This document shows, piece after piece, positions 12,600-22,985 of a stretch of DNA of 64,000 nt. The stretch is from Anthonomus grandis grandis (lineage: Eukaryota; Arthropoda; Insecta; Coleoptera; Curculionidae). Under the pieces are notes generated by a model. That model did not search any database, had not been told where the DNA came from, and was given only the letters and a program-made list of their open reading frames with translations. A program made the translations under genes and the position numbers. The stretch is from positions 18,323,644 to 18,387,643 of the forward strand of contig NC_065548.1 in NCBI RefSeq assembly GCF_022605725.1, in the 5' to 3' direction. The first letter of the stretch is position 1; the number at the start of each line of letters is the position of its first letter.

Positions 12600-12960
12600 C
12601 TCTTTATAATGTTGAACAGTTTCAGTTTATAAAAGAGAATATGAATCAAGTAACTAAAGAATTTATAAACTCTCAATTGCTAAATGCAAATCATCCACTT
12701 TCTAGTCGCAGGTCATCAGTGAAAGACAAAGGCTTTGCCCTCTCAATTTTTAAATACAGTCCACGGCTTTACAAATATTTAAGCCGCTTTTTCCAATTAC
12801 CCTCTTCAAGAACTCTTCAAGCTTTACTTTTATCTATGGACAAATCGAACAAATTTTGGAATACCTTAAATTGCAGGCAGAGTCTATGAGTGAACTAGAT
12901 GTCATCATATCCTTTGGACTCTGTGTGAATCCCAATTGAAAAGTTTTATTTTCGGTAAGA
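12600..12960 (+). pseudogene. P-element/THAP9-like transposase relic
   Basis: Fragment resembling the central part of P-element-type (THAP9-like) transposases. It reads KEFINSQLLNANHP, then KDKGFALSIFKYSPRLYKYL and FFQLPSSRTLQ, the well-known block (xFALSLYxxSPxAYxxLRxxFxLPSxRTL) after the THAP/leucine-zipper region. A frameshift then leads to ILEYLKLQAESMSELD, which aligns with the segment just before the first catalytic Asp of the family. The expected DEMSLK motif is not seen. There is no THAP zinc finger upstream and no C-terminal half. It lies in the intron of the Ly6-like gene on the opposite strand. Confidence 0.5.
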
Positions 12961-14642
12961 AGCATGAAATTCTTAAATCTGCAGTCAAGGAAAATGCTTG
13001 ATTAACTATTTATTTACAAATATTTAAGAGTTTTCTTTCCAGAGCTCCTCCGAAGCAATTCAAAAGTTAAATTTTAATGTCATTTATAGTGTGAATTATG
13101 TCAATCTTTTTCTATCTTTATCTCAAGAAGAAAAAATAAATAAATAAGATACTGTAAGATTTTGAAATGCAGTTATTATGATATTGATATGTAGGATATT
13201 ATAATAGCACATTTAAATACAATTTTGGATTTTTTCATATTCTTTGTTCTATTTAGAAGTTCAGACAAGTTAACTATTTTTAAACTTTTTTATTATTCAA
13301 CTAATTATTTATTTATTGCAATCTTGTAATTTTTTTTATTCCAGATGAATAAATAATATATTTTGGTTTACATAAAATTATACATTTGTGTTTTATTTTT
13401 GTATTTTGAATAAACATTATTCCTGAAGAAGTACATTTTTGAACTAGAAAAAGTGTAAAACTGTTTAATGGTACGAAGGTGTTTTAATTCTTTTGGTTCC
13501 AAAAGTAAATTTCTAGGTTAAATTCTATATATATTTACCTAATTAAGGACAGCACATTAAATTGCACAGTAAGCCGGTGTTTTGCTTGATTAAAATAGAT
13601 TTGTATAGGGAGAATTTGTTTTTTTTTGTGCCAACTATTTTATATTTTTTGTAACTTAAAAAATATGAAAAGGAAATGTGTTGGAAATAACAGGTATTGA
13701 TAATAATTTATTATAATTTATTTATTTTATTGGAGCACCCATAGCTTGTAATATTTAGTAATTTTCTCAAGTTGGATCTGTCTTAGAATTCGAATTTCTC
13801 GCGCTCATTTTAATTTAAATTTGGCGCCCAATTTGAGCACGCTTTCTTTTAAATCGGATTGGTTCAATGGGTTTCCAAAAGAATTATGGCTTACAAATGT
13901 CAAAATTAGTTTGAATTATTGCACCATCAGTAGAGGGCCAAAATTTCTTTCTATTAACAAAGCAGCCAGCATTTCTCTATGTTTTTTTTTTGTATGACTT
14001 AGGATTAGATCGATGCAGCCTTAATTAAAGTAATAATAGATAAATAGATACAGCTATAAGAGGAGATAAAACAATATGTTTTAAAAATTTAAATTTTAGT
14101 ACTAACAATAGATCAGATGTGACTTTTAATTAATCTTTTAACAAAATTAGAACCATAGGTTTAAGAGTGTCAATTAAAAGAAACGTCAACCGCATTAGAT
14201 TATTAATGCAGACTTTACCTTGTTACAAATTCATAAATCAATAATAATTCGTATTATGTTAGGATGTTATTTGGTCATTTGTCTCAAATAAATAATTCAT
14301 TAATAAAGTCTTTATATTAGTGATTTCTTAAATGTACGCCTTATAAATATATAATTTTCATACTAGTCATAAAGCACACCATTCACATTTTATGTTATGT
14401 ACACTGTAGAAGTATTTATGTATTTACACATAAATAAAATTTCCCAAATGTACGCTACAAGAATAGCACAAACAAAACAATATTCACTGGAATAAAGCCC
14501 TAGAGAATACACTAAATGAAAATTTATCGTCGTATTTGCGAAGTAACTGAGCTCAAATATATACCAACCTTTGTTGTAAAGTAGTGAAATAAATGTATAT
14601 TTAAAGCAATAAAACTAAATAAGTAAATCGGAACTATCTTAC

Positions 14643-14691
14643 CTGCCAAGGAAAATAGTGCAGTCAAGACTATGAATATGCTCGAGGGCAT
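14643..14691 (-). CDS. Ly6-like gene, exon 1 (signal peptide)
   Basis: The first coding exon reads MPSSIFIVLTALFSLA and one further base (G), then the splice donor GTAAGA (14642 downwards). Its phase-1 end exactly matches the phase-1 start of exon 2, giving ...SLAVSNKLQCYDC. The hydrophobic core followed by small residues makes a convincing signal peptide, with cleavage likely after SLA or AVS. The ATG (14691-14689) has the context AGCCATGC. Just upstream, TTATTTAACCAG could be an acceptor for a further untranslated exon. The matching phase, donor quality and signal peptide together make the pairing with exon 2 strong, although splicing was not observed. Confidence 0.7.
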
Positions 14692-16029
14692 GGCTGGTTA
14701 AATAATAGTTAAACGATTGCATTCTAGTTTTTAAAGGTAAATAATTTTTAAGTATAATATATTAGGATTGATAAGTTCATTTTTAGAAGGCAGTGTCTTT
14801 ATCAGTACATTTATATGTCAAACGCTAATAAGCCAGATAAAATTTATTATTTGAGTAAAAATAAAAAAGCTAGGGTTTTAAAAAAAAATCATAGAATACA
14901 TATAATACTAAATAATTAAAAACATTATAAGTAAAACTGTAAATTAAATTTGAAATATATATTAAATAAAATAAGAACAAATCTTATTTACCAAAGTGAT
15001 AATGAAAGGTTCTCTTTCTCACATTGAACCCATCGGTTCCAATTAAAGTGGCTATAAATTTTAATGCAAGCGTGGTCTCTTGCATACGACAAAAGGTGAA
15101 TGGAGAGACTATAAAGCCCTTATTCTTCCGACAAAAGATCCTTGCTTCCTTATTTGCAATTTCTACCTAAATCTGTAGGAACGCGGGAGAAAAGGCGAAA
15201 GATTAAATAGGGGTTGCTTTAAATTTCGGAAATAATTGGGTTAAGCTCTCATTTTTATGTTGATTCTGACCATGGGCAGATGGGAATAACATATTTTAGA
15301 AAAAATTTAACAGGGAAAAATTGGATGGGAATGACACTTTCTTTGGGTTTTACATGGATTAGAATGGTTAGTATAATAGTTCTTATTTAAACACACAAAG
15401 TTTCTATGTTTTTTTAGGGATGTTTGAAATAAATATAGTTAATTAATATTAATAATAATTAATTTGAAATATTTATAGTTAAGTCAATTTCACTTGCAAA
15501 AATTCAATATAATAGTGATTTTAAAAAAATAGTTGAAATATAAGAAAACCTTGAAATTGCAGTTTCTCCTCAGACTTTAATAATTATTTATTAGATTACT
15601 TTGCGTAAAACTTGATATTTAAGTTTTTCTGGGTGTTATTCCAAAAAGAAATATATTCAAATATCTCAAGCGATAATCAAGCGTTAATGTTTTCCTGCCA
15701 TTAAAATTTAATCTGTTAATATATTTTTGTGAATATTATGTTCTTAAAGCAAATTTAATCAAACGAATATTACGATATTTAAAAAATAGTATGATAAAAG
15801 GTATGGATTATATTTTAAAAACGACAGTTTTCTTAGTTTAGTAAATAATGTATCTTAAGTATGAAGTATATAGGGTTCATATTTTTAGGGTTACGTTATA
15901 CTAAAATGGAAAACTTATTTATTCAAGACTAATTAAAGGTTTGATACAAATAGCCTCTATTGATAATATGATTCTTCGATGAATCTTCAATTATTGTAAT
16001 TATGACTAAAGAACTAAGTTGTGGCTCTG
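14692..16029. other. Upstream region of the Ly6-like gene
   Basis: No gene seen. An AT-rich TATATTATA-like run lies roughly 80 bases upstream of the ATG. A GC-richer island at about 15000-15270 is a candidate regulatory region for the Ly6-like gene, but no specific site can be assigned. Confidence 0.35.
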
Positions 16030-18520
16030 GTAAGTAAGGAGAGCAGCATCTACTAACCAGTCAAATAGATTCCCTTGATAACTATGATGTTACAGTTAAA
16101 AAGAATTGTTTACTTAAGAACCTTTCTTAGATGAAAATCAGGAATTGTTGCTTTATGGAAGGCATGCTTAAGTTTTTAGAATGTCGATGGTTTGCTGACT
16201 TTTGAGACTGAAACTTGGTGAGCGGTTAATGCGATATATGTTTGAGTCTACTTCTCAAATTTATTTATAAAATTTAAACATTTAAACAATGTTATTTCTG
16301 CTAATATATACCTGGCCTAAAATGTTATTTTTTTACACTTTCTAAAAGGTAGATTAAACAAAATATATATTACTCCATTTTAAAGATACGGTCACTAGAA
16401 ATCCTAAAGACATCGGGGAGTATCCATGCTAAAATGGATGGTTTCCTTATGTATTGAATGATGGCAGCTTTGACATCTAGGCCCCATTGTACCTTTGAGG
16501 TTAGTGAGAAATACTGAGATGTGCTATTGATGTGAACTATCCACTATAAATCAGGATGCAAGTGTTATCCTATTGTAAAAAGATTTTAACGTCAGGCTAT
16601 ACTACCGCCATTATGGTTAAAGGTCAGGCAAAAAAAAGAAAAAAAAGAAATAGAGAGACCTTGTAGACTATATTAAGAAGTCCCACATCTGTCATTCATA
16701 GTGATTGTATTATGGTTAATCAAATTTTATTTGATGAGAAGCTTGCCAAACTTATACTCTTTGAAGAATTTTTAAAGAAAATTTCTAGAAAGAGGCATGA
16801 ACGTCATCATAGTTGACGCAGGTGAGTGAAGTAAAGAAACAAGTTTTTTATAAAGTCTGCCACAGGGCAACCCTTAACGCTTCTTGAGTGTCCTATGCGG
16901 TAGATAATCCATTTAATTGGCATTGTAGAAAGTACTAATTTTGTGTCTCTAAAGCCTCTATTATATAAAGGGTGAAAACTTTCATAAGTGTTAACGTCAT
17001 CGATGTGTCCGGATGATCCAGTAATCAAGTTTCCTTGATTGAGATGAGCTTGAGATAGTGTGAGTCATTTTTATATAGTTAAGGTACCCTTAATCGATTT
17101 GATATTTCCTAGGAAGTCTTACAATGCGAGGAGCCTTAATCTGGCATCCGGGTTGGTTAGATGGTCCTGGTGGTTATCCTGGTCTTCTTGAGAATTAAGC
17201 CGGTGCAGCTAGAACTGGTTTGTTTAATGATGGTAGCTTTGATGATTTATTTCTAAACAAAGAGCTTAAATGAAGTTTTAAAGAAAATGCTTTTGGAGGT
17301 ATGTCGTCGCATTTATTTTGAACAAGCCTCTACAAAAACTTTAACCGCTCGTTCCAATCATTAATTTTTGTCTTTTAAATCGTCTGGTTTGCTAGATCAT
17401 ACAGATTTCCTTGAAAACTACGATGTTACAGTTAAAAATAATTTTATATTTAAGAACCTTTTTTGCATGAAAAGCTCATCAAAAATATCAATATTGATTT
17501 TAAAACAGGTAACTTTGAGTTTGGAGCTCATTAGGACTAGAAGGAAGGAAACCAAGGATTTTCAAGTCAGGTTATTAAATTGTTGCTTTATGGAGGACAT
17601 GCTTTATATTTTTTTAGTATCTTCTAAAAGGTAGATTAAACAAAATAAATATTATGCCATCCTAAAGAGATGGTCACTGGATATCCGAAAGACATCAGGG
17701 AGTATTCATGCTAAAACTGATGGTTTCTTTATGTACTGAATCATGGCTGTGATGCTGATCATGATGCTGGCGAAATCATGATACGGCTTCTAGGCCCTGT
17801 TGTACCTTTGAGTTTGATAAGAGATTCTGAAGTATATTGGTGATTTGACATTGCCACTATAAATAAAGATGCAAGTCTTTGCACTATTGTAAGAAAGTTC
17901 TAAGAAGATAAGTCAGGCTATAATTAAAAAGATATATAAAGGTCATGCAAATAGAAGCAAGCATATATGCTACAGCTTTCATTGATAGTATATATATTAT
18001 GGTTAAACAAAGTTAAGAGCAGAGATGATCAAGAGATGAGCAGCTCGCCAACCTTGTATTCATAAGTAGTATACATAATATGTATTGTGTACTATTTTCT
18101 TGTATGCTACTAGGTTTTCCCTATATATACTTGCATAAATCTCTACTTTCATAAGAAAACTCATAAACATCATCATAGTTGACGCAGGTGGCTAAAAATA
18201 AAAAACAAGTTTTTTATAAAGTGTATGATGAAGGGCAACACTTAACGCTTTATGAGTACACTTTGCGGTAGATAAACCATTTAATTGACATCGTAGAAAC
18301 TACTTATTGGGTGCCTTTAAAACCGCTATTCTATAAGGTTTTGAGTTTTGTTGAGATATCCATAAACTTTGATGAGCGTTAACCTCATCGATGTGCTTGG
18401 ATGATCCAGTAATCAAATTCTTGTTTGAATAAATGAATAATTGATTATTGTTTTCTAGGAATTATTGAATTATCACATAGTTAAGTTACCACCAATCGAT
18501 TTGAGATTACTTGTGAAGTA
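16030..18520. repeat. Tandem duplication of a ~1.1-kb unit
   Basis: Two diverged direct copies lie at about 16030-17120 and 17370-18520. Matched landmarks include ACTATGATGTTACAGTTAAA (16082) and its counterpart near 17418, the GGTAGATTAAACAAAAT block (16348 and 17630), GTTGACGCAGGTG (16813 and 18179) and GGATGATCCAGTAATCAA (17011 and 18400). The offset is about 1.34-1.40 kb. Each copy has short open frames on both strands (for example 16807-17028 on minus), but stops differ between copies and no family is recognised. The linker before copy 2 (17310-17395) recurs at 23047-23128, so the unit is part of a dispersed repeat family. Confidence 0.65.
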
Positions 18521-19333
18521 GCTTGGTGGTTTAGTAGCTTGTATGAATAATTTAGAAATAACGATCTTAAATGTGGTGCATTAAAAAAGCAAGTTATGGA
18601 TTTTTTGGGTTAGGATGTTATTGATGGTATAAAGAACCTCCTTTATTCCTTATTTGCATTTTTTTAAATTCAATTTTATTTATTTATTTAATAGCTTAGC
18701 TACTGAAGAAACATTTTTAAGAAATTTATAGACTATATAATTCTTATAAACTAATACGTGGACATACAATATCTACGTAAATATTTTAATATACCTCACC
18801 TTTATACTCTTTTTATTAGATACAATGAGAATACAATGTCATACTACCCAATAGTATAATTGTTTAAATACTATATTACTAACTCGTTCTATTATGAATG
18901 AGTTCCTATATTGGAACACATGGTTAAAGGTGCCTACCACAAGGCCAAAAAACGAAAAAAAATATATACTTTGTCTAATTTAATACGCCAGTTTGAATTA
19001 TAGTCGCAATTTCAAAACGCACTGCCTGAAACTGCACTGAGAGGGCACTGCCTATGTCTCAATCTGAAAAAGTTCATGTACAGAAGCCGTGAAATACGTT
19101 TACTAATAATTATATAATGCAAATTTAATTCGATCCTATAGAATGGATTTATATAAAAAAATTATAAGACATATGTACGAAAAAAAAACAAAATAAAGAT
19201 CATAGGAAGAATACCAATCTTCCCGTTTGGGGCATAAGCGGGAAAACGGAGATAAAAACACAACAAACAAGAACAATCTATAAACTTAATTCATATTTTA
19301 CTATATTTTTTTTCCTTTTTTAGATTTTTCCTC
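18521..19333. other. Spacer, no gene seen
   Basis: AT-rich, with no protein-like reading frame and no recognisable repeat partner. Confidence 0.4.
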
Positions 19334-19752
19334 TCAAATGAAGAATATTTGAAACATGAGTAAAATCAGGTGTACATTTTTCAGAAGAAAACACTTTATT
19401 TCCTTCTTAAATTTCTTTTGATTATTCTTTAGTTTTTTAAGATCATTTGGAAGTTTATCAAAAACTAAGGGCCCAAGGTAAGTAATGAATCGTTGGCAAG
19501 AAAAAGTCGATATAAATGGAACTATGACATTTTCTTGAAAAGCAAAACTGATTTAATGGTTCTGATTATTTGATACAAGTGAATGATTGACTTTTAAAGT
19601 ATAATTTAATATAAGGTTTAAATATACATTTCCTACATTTAAATTAATATTTTCAGAAAACAAAAGGTTGATAGAGTATAGATAAGTCCTTGTTCAACAA
19701 AATTATTAAAACAGAATTTTGACAAGTAGATAGTTTTTTTTAAATTAGCATT

Positions 19753-22096
19753 ATACCGGGTGGCGCATCGAAAACGAAACAGAGCCAATTACGGGCAGTC
19801 CATTAACTTTTTGAAAAAACGCTCGGACCCGTCGATTTTATTTTCGAGAGGGAAACTTAATAATCATAAAATCACTTTCCTACCTACAACCCCCTAAGCG
19901 GGGGTGGCACTACCCCTAAAATCTTAAATGGGAAGGGGGGTCGAGTGATACCTCATTGGAAATGTCTTTTAATTCTCTTTACAAGGGTACTTAGTTTGAC
20001 GCAATTTAAGTAAGTACTTTTTAAAATTTTCGCATTTAAACCTTAAAAGGTAATTTTCAATATTTTTACTTTATCATAGACTTCTAAAGGTACTTTTAAG
20101 AAAAACAATGCCAGGCAGTAGGACAAAACCATCAAATATTATTAAAATATGAGACAAAAAATGAGATAGCTCTATCATATTACAGAATATTTTGACTTTA
20201 AGTCTAGTCATTCAAAAAATTATCGCAAAAACAGATTTAAAAAGAATTTGCTTAAGTGTTAGCTTATAATAAATATGTTCAAAATCGCCACCTCCATTCT
20301 CCATACAATAAAAAAGATTTTGCTCAAAGCGTTGTCGCATGTTTTGCAATACTTCAGGCGTGATTTGAAGACACTCATTTACAATTCTGCCTTGTAAATC
20401 TTCTAACGAAGTGGGTTCAGTCTCATAAACTTTGCTCTTTAAGTGACCCCAAAGAAAAAAGTCTAGAGGTGATAAATCCGGCGATCGTGGAGGCCATTCA
20501 ATAGCACCTCTTCTTCCAATCCATCGTCCTGGAAGCGTCCGATCCAAATATTCTCGCACGAATAACGTATAATGTGGTGGGGCACCATCCTGCTGAAACA
20601 TCAATCTATCCTCATCGTATCTGACATTTTAAGTTTCAATTATAGCTGTCAATGCTGGATCAATGGCCTGTTGTAATAGCTCTAAGTACATTTCACCTGT
20701 CAGATTTCCAGGTAAAAAAAATGGACCAACTAAATTATCACCAAAGGTACCCGCCCAGACATTTAACTTTTGTGGGTATTGGGTGTGTACCTCACGATAC
20801 ACTCTAGGATTATTGTCAGACCAATATCGGCAGTTATGACGATTGACCAAGCCATTCAGGAAAAAAGAGCTTTCATCAGAGAAACACGTATTAAACAAAA
20901 AATTTGGATCATTAATAATTCGTTCACTCATAATTTCACTAAATTGTGATCGCCGATCGAAATCATCTTCATTCAGCTCTTGCACAAGATGTATTTTGTA
21001 CAGATGAAACTTATGAGCTTTTAGAGTTCTTTGGATACTACGTCGACTAATACCTGTGACAGTTTCCAATTGACGGGTATTTAATGTAGGATCTAGATTA
21101 ATATGCCCTAGTACAGCCACTTCCATACCTTCATACCTTACGGGATTTTCAATATTGCGTTTGCGATTCGCCACTGATCCAGTTTCTCGAAATTTGGAAA
21201 CAAGCTCCAATACATACTTTCGCTGCACCTTGCTGTTTTCATGTCGCTCATTAAATAATTCCGCCGTTCTATTAGCACATTGATTATTTCCAAAAAATTA
21301 TTCAATTATTTCAACTCTTTCTGCCGTTGTATGCACAATTTTTATTTTTAAAAATAGGTATTACCTAAAAAAACCAAGGTCCCGCACTATAAGTCACCTT
21401 TTTAACAGCGTACTAAATTTAGAATAAATTGAGAATAATTTAATTTTTAGCTTTGGTCAACAAGAAAATTTTACAAATATTTCTAAATTTTTTTGGCTGA
21501 CCCGTTCTCTAGTTCATCCGTATTATTCTAATGATATTTATTACCTGTCGTAAATCAATTAATATTAATATCAACGTGGTCTGTGATTCAGATAGTGAAC
21601 TAAAGCAAATTCCTTTTAAATGTATTTTTGCGATATTTTTTTAAACGTCTAGACTTAAGGTCAAAATATTCTGTAATATGATAGAGCTGTCTCATTTTTT
21701 GTCTCATAATTTCATAATACTTGATGGTTTTGTCCTACCGCCTGGCATTGTTTTTCTTAAAAGTACCTTTAGTAGTCTATGATAAAGTAAAAATATTGAA
21801 ATATCCTTTTAAGGTTTAAATGCGAAAATAAAGTACTTACTTAAATTGCGTCAAACCAAGTACCCTTGTAAAGAGAATTAAAAGACCTTTCCAATGAGGT
21901 ATCACTCGACCCCCCTTCCCATTTAAGATTTCAGGGGTAGTGCCACCCCCGCTTAGGGGATTGTAGGTGGGAAAGTGATTTTGTGATTATTAGTGTCCCC
22001 TTCGAAAATAAAATCGACGGATCCGAGCGTTTTTTTTTAAAGTTAATGGACTGCCCGTAATTGGCTCTGTTTCGTTTTCGATGCGCCACACGGTAT
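19753..22096 (-). mobile_element. TIR DNA transposon, copy 2
   Basis: The ends read TATACCGGGTGGCGCATCG (left) and TATACCGTGTGGCGCATCG (right, inverted), with TA at the insertion point. The terminal inverted repeats are about 500 bases each (to about 20255 on the left, from about 21601 on the right). They remain highly similar, including GTGCCACCCCCGCTTAG-type GC-rich blocks. The left repeat includes the last codons of the transposase gene. The element lies inside a minus-strand LINE, which dates it as younger than that LINE. The high arm similarity makes it probably the youngest of the four TIR copies. Confidence 0.85.
20212..21345 (-). pseudogene. DUF4817/DDE transposase with two stops
   Basis: One continuous frame from about 21345 (KIVHTTAERVEIIE) to the stop at 20212, interrupted only by TAA at 21298-21300 and TAA at 20629-20631. 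The N-terminal DUF4817-type part contains NNQCANRTAELFNERH and KFRETGSVANRKR. The second helix-turn-helix is RQLETVTGISRRSIQRTLKA and the linker is HKFHLYKIHLVQEL. Catalytic Asp residues sit in CFSDESSFF, FQQDGAPPHY and SPDLSPLDFFLWG, with 36 residues between the second and third. No ATG is obvious at the N-terminus; an ATA stands where one could have been. Reverting two point changes would reopen the frame, so this is a recent pseudogene. Confidence 0.8.
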
Positions 22097-22985
22097 AAAC
22101 TGCCTCAAATAATAATACAATACTTAAGTATTGATTTCCCCAAGGATACATATAAAATTAGCAACATTCTTAAATTAAGTATTTCACGTAATTAAAAAAA
22201 TGTATGAGACAGATTTCTTATTTAAGTAAGTAACGTATTCGTCCCATTTTAAATGTTTATCTAGTATAATCCGGAGGCATTTAATATTATTGGTACGAAG
22301 TATTTTTTTGCAGTCACTTACAGTCACATTTCTGCAATTCTTCAAATGAATTTTCAAATGGTTCTTGTGGGGTTGATCAGACATTGTAGAGAAAAAGGTA
22401 AGAAAAAATATTTTTGAACAATTAAGGCTAGGCAAGGTATTGTCCAGCCAATCATGTACGCTAGTAAGACCTATCTCCTATAGATTGGTCTATTTCTAGA
22501 TTTTTTTCCAAGTTTTTCCATAAAAAAGGAGAACAGTAACATTTGCATATGAGATAATACTACAGTTTTGACAAATGTTGTTTATATATAGTAGAAAGAG
22601 TATGGGCCCCAGTACCCTAACTTGTGGTATACCACATCCTATTGTGTTAAAAGTACTAATTGCTTCATTAATTTTTACAGCTTTATTTCTATTTTTTTAT
22701 ACAGTTTTTTATTAAAATAAAGAGGTCTATTTCGAACTCCATTTTCTTCAAGTCTTTGATATAAGATAGCATGAGGCCATAAAAATTGCCATTTTTTTGG
22801 AAAATTATCTATGAGGTTTATAATTGTTCATATCTTGCTTATTTCCAGTTTTAAAAATAGGAGTTAATATAAATGTTTCCCAGTCCGATGGTATGTTAAA
22901 AGTTGCAAAAGTTAAGTTTAATATATGCAATAAAAGTTTTATAATTTAAATATGTATGTGTTTTATAAAAATCAAAATTTCTTAT

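Larger units (their letters stand above)
9386..14642 (-). other. Intron of the Ly6-like gene
   Basis: About 5.26 kb between donor and acceptor. It holds hairpins (10949-10985), an inverted repeat pair (9692-9705 / 9813-9826), a (TA)n run near 11849-11866, a P-element-like relic (12600-12960) and a GC-richer patch at 13780-13990. No additional Ly6 exon was seen, and none is needed because exon 2 holds all ten core cysteines. Confidence 0.6.
19334..22985 (-). mobile_element. Jockey-like LINE, split by a DNA transposon
   Basis: Non-LTR retrotransposon relic read leftwards. The 5' part (22985-22097) shows IPSDWETFILTPIFKTGN, then after an internal loss GIPQVRVLGPILFLLYINN, ISYANVTVLL where YADD is expected, IKCLRIILDKHLKWDEYV and LRMLLILYVSLGKSILKYC. 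At 22097 the sequence is interrupted by the TIR transposon 19753-22096. It resumes at 19753 with NANLKK and CQNSVLIILLNKDLSILYQP, then ends with YLGPLVFDKLPNDLKKLKN and a TGA at 19334-19336. The two halves align to consecutive parts of one LINE ORF2 C-terminal region. Catalytic Asp residues are lost (YANV), so the copy was probably dead before or after the insertion. Confidence 0.65.
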
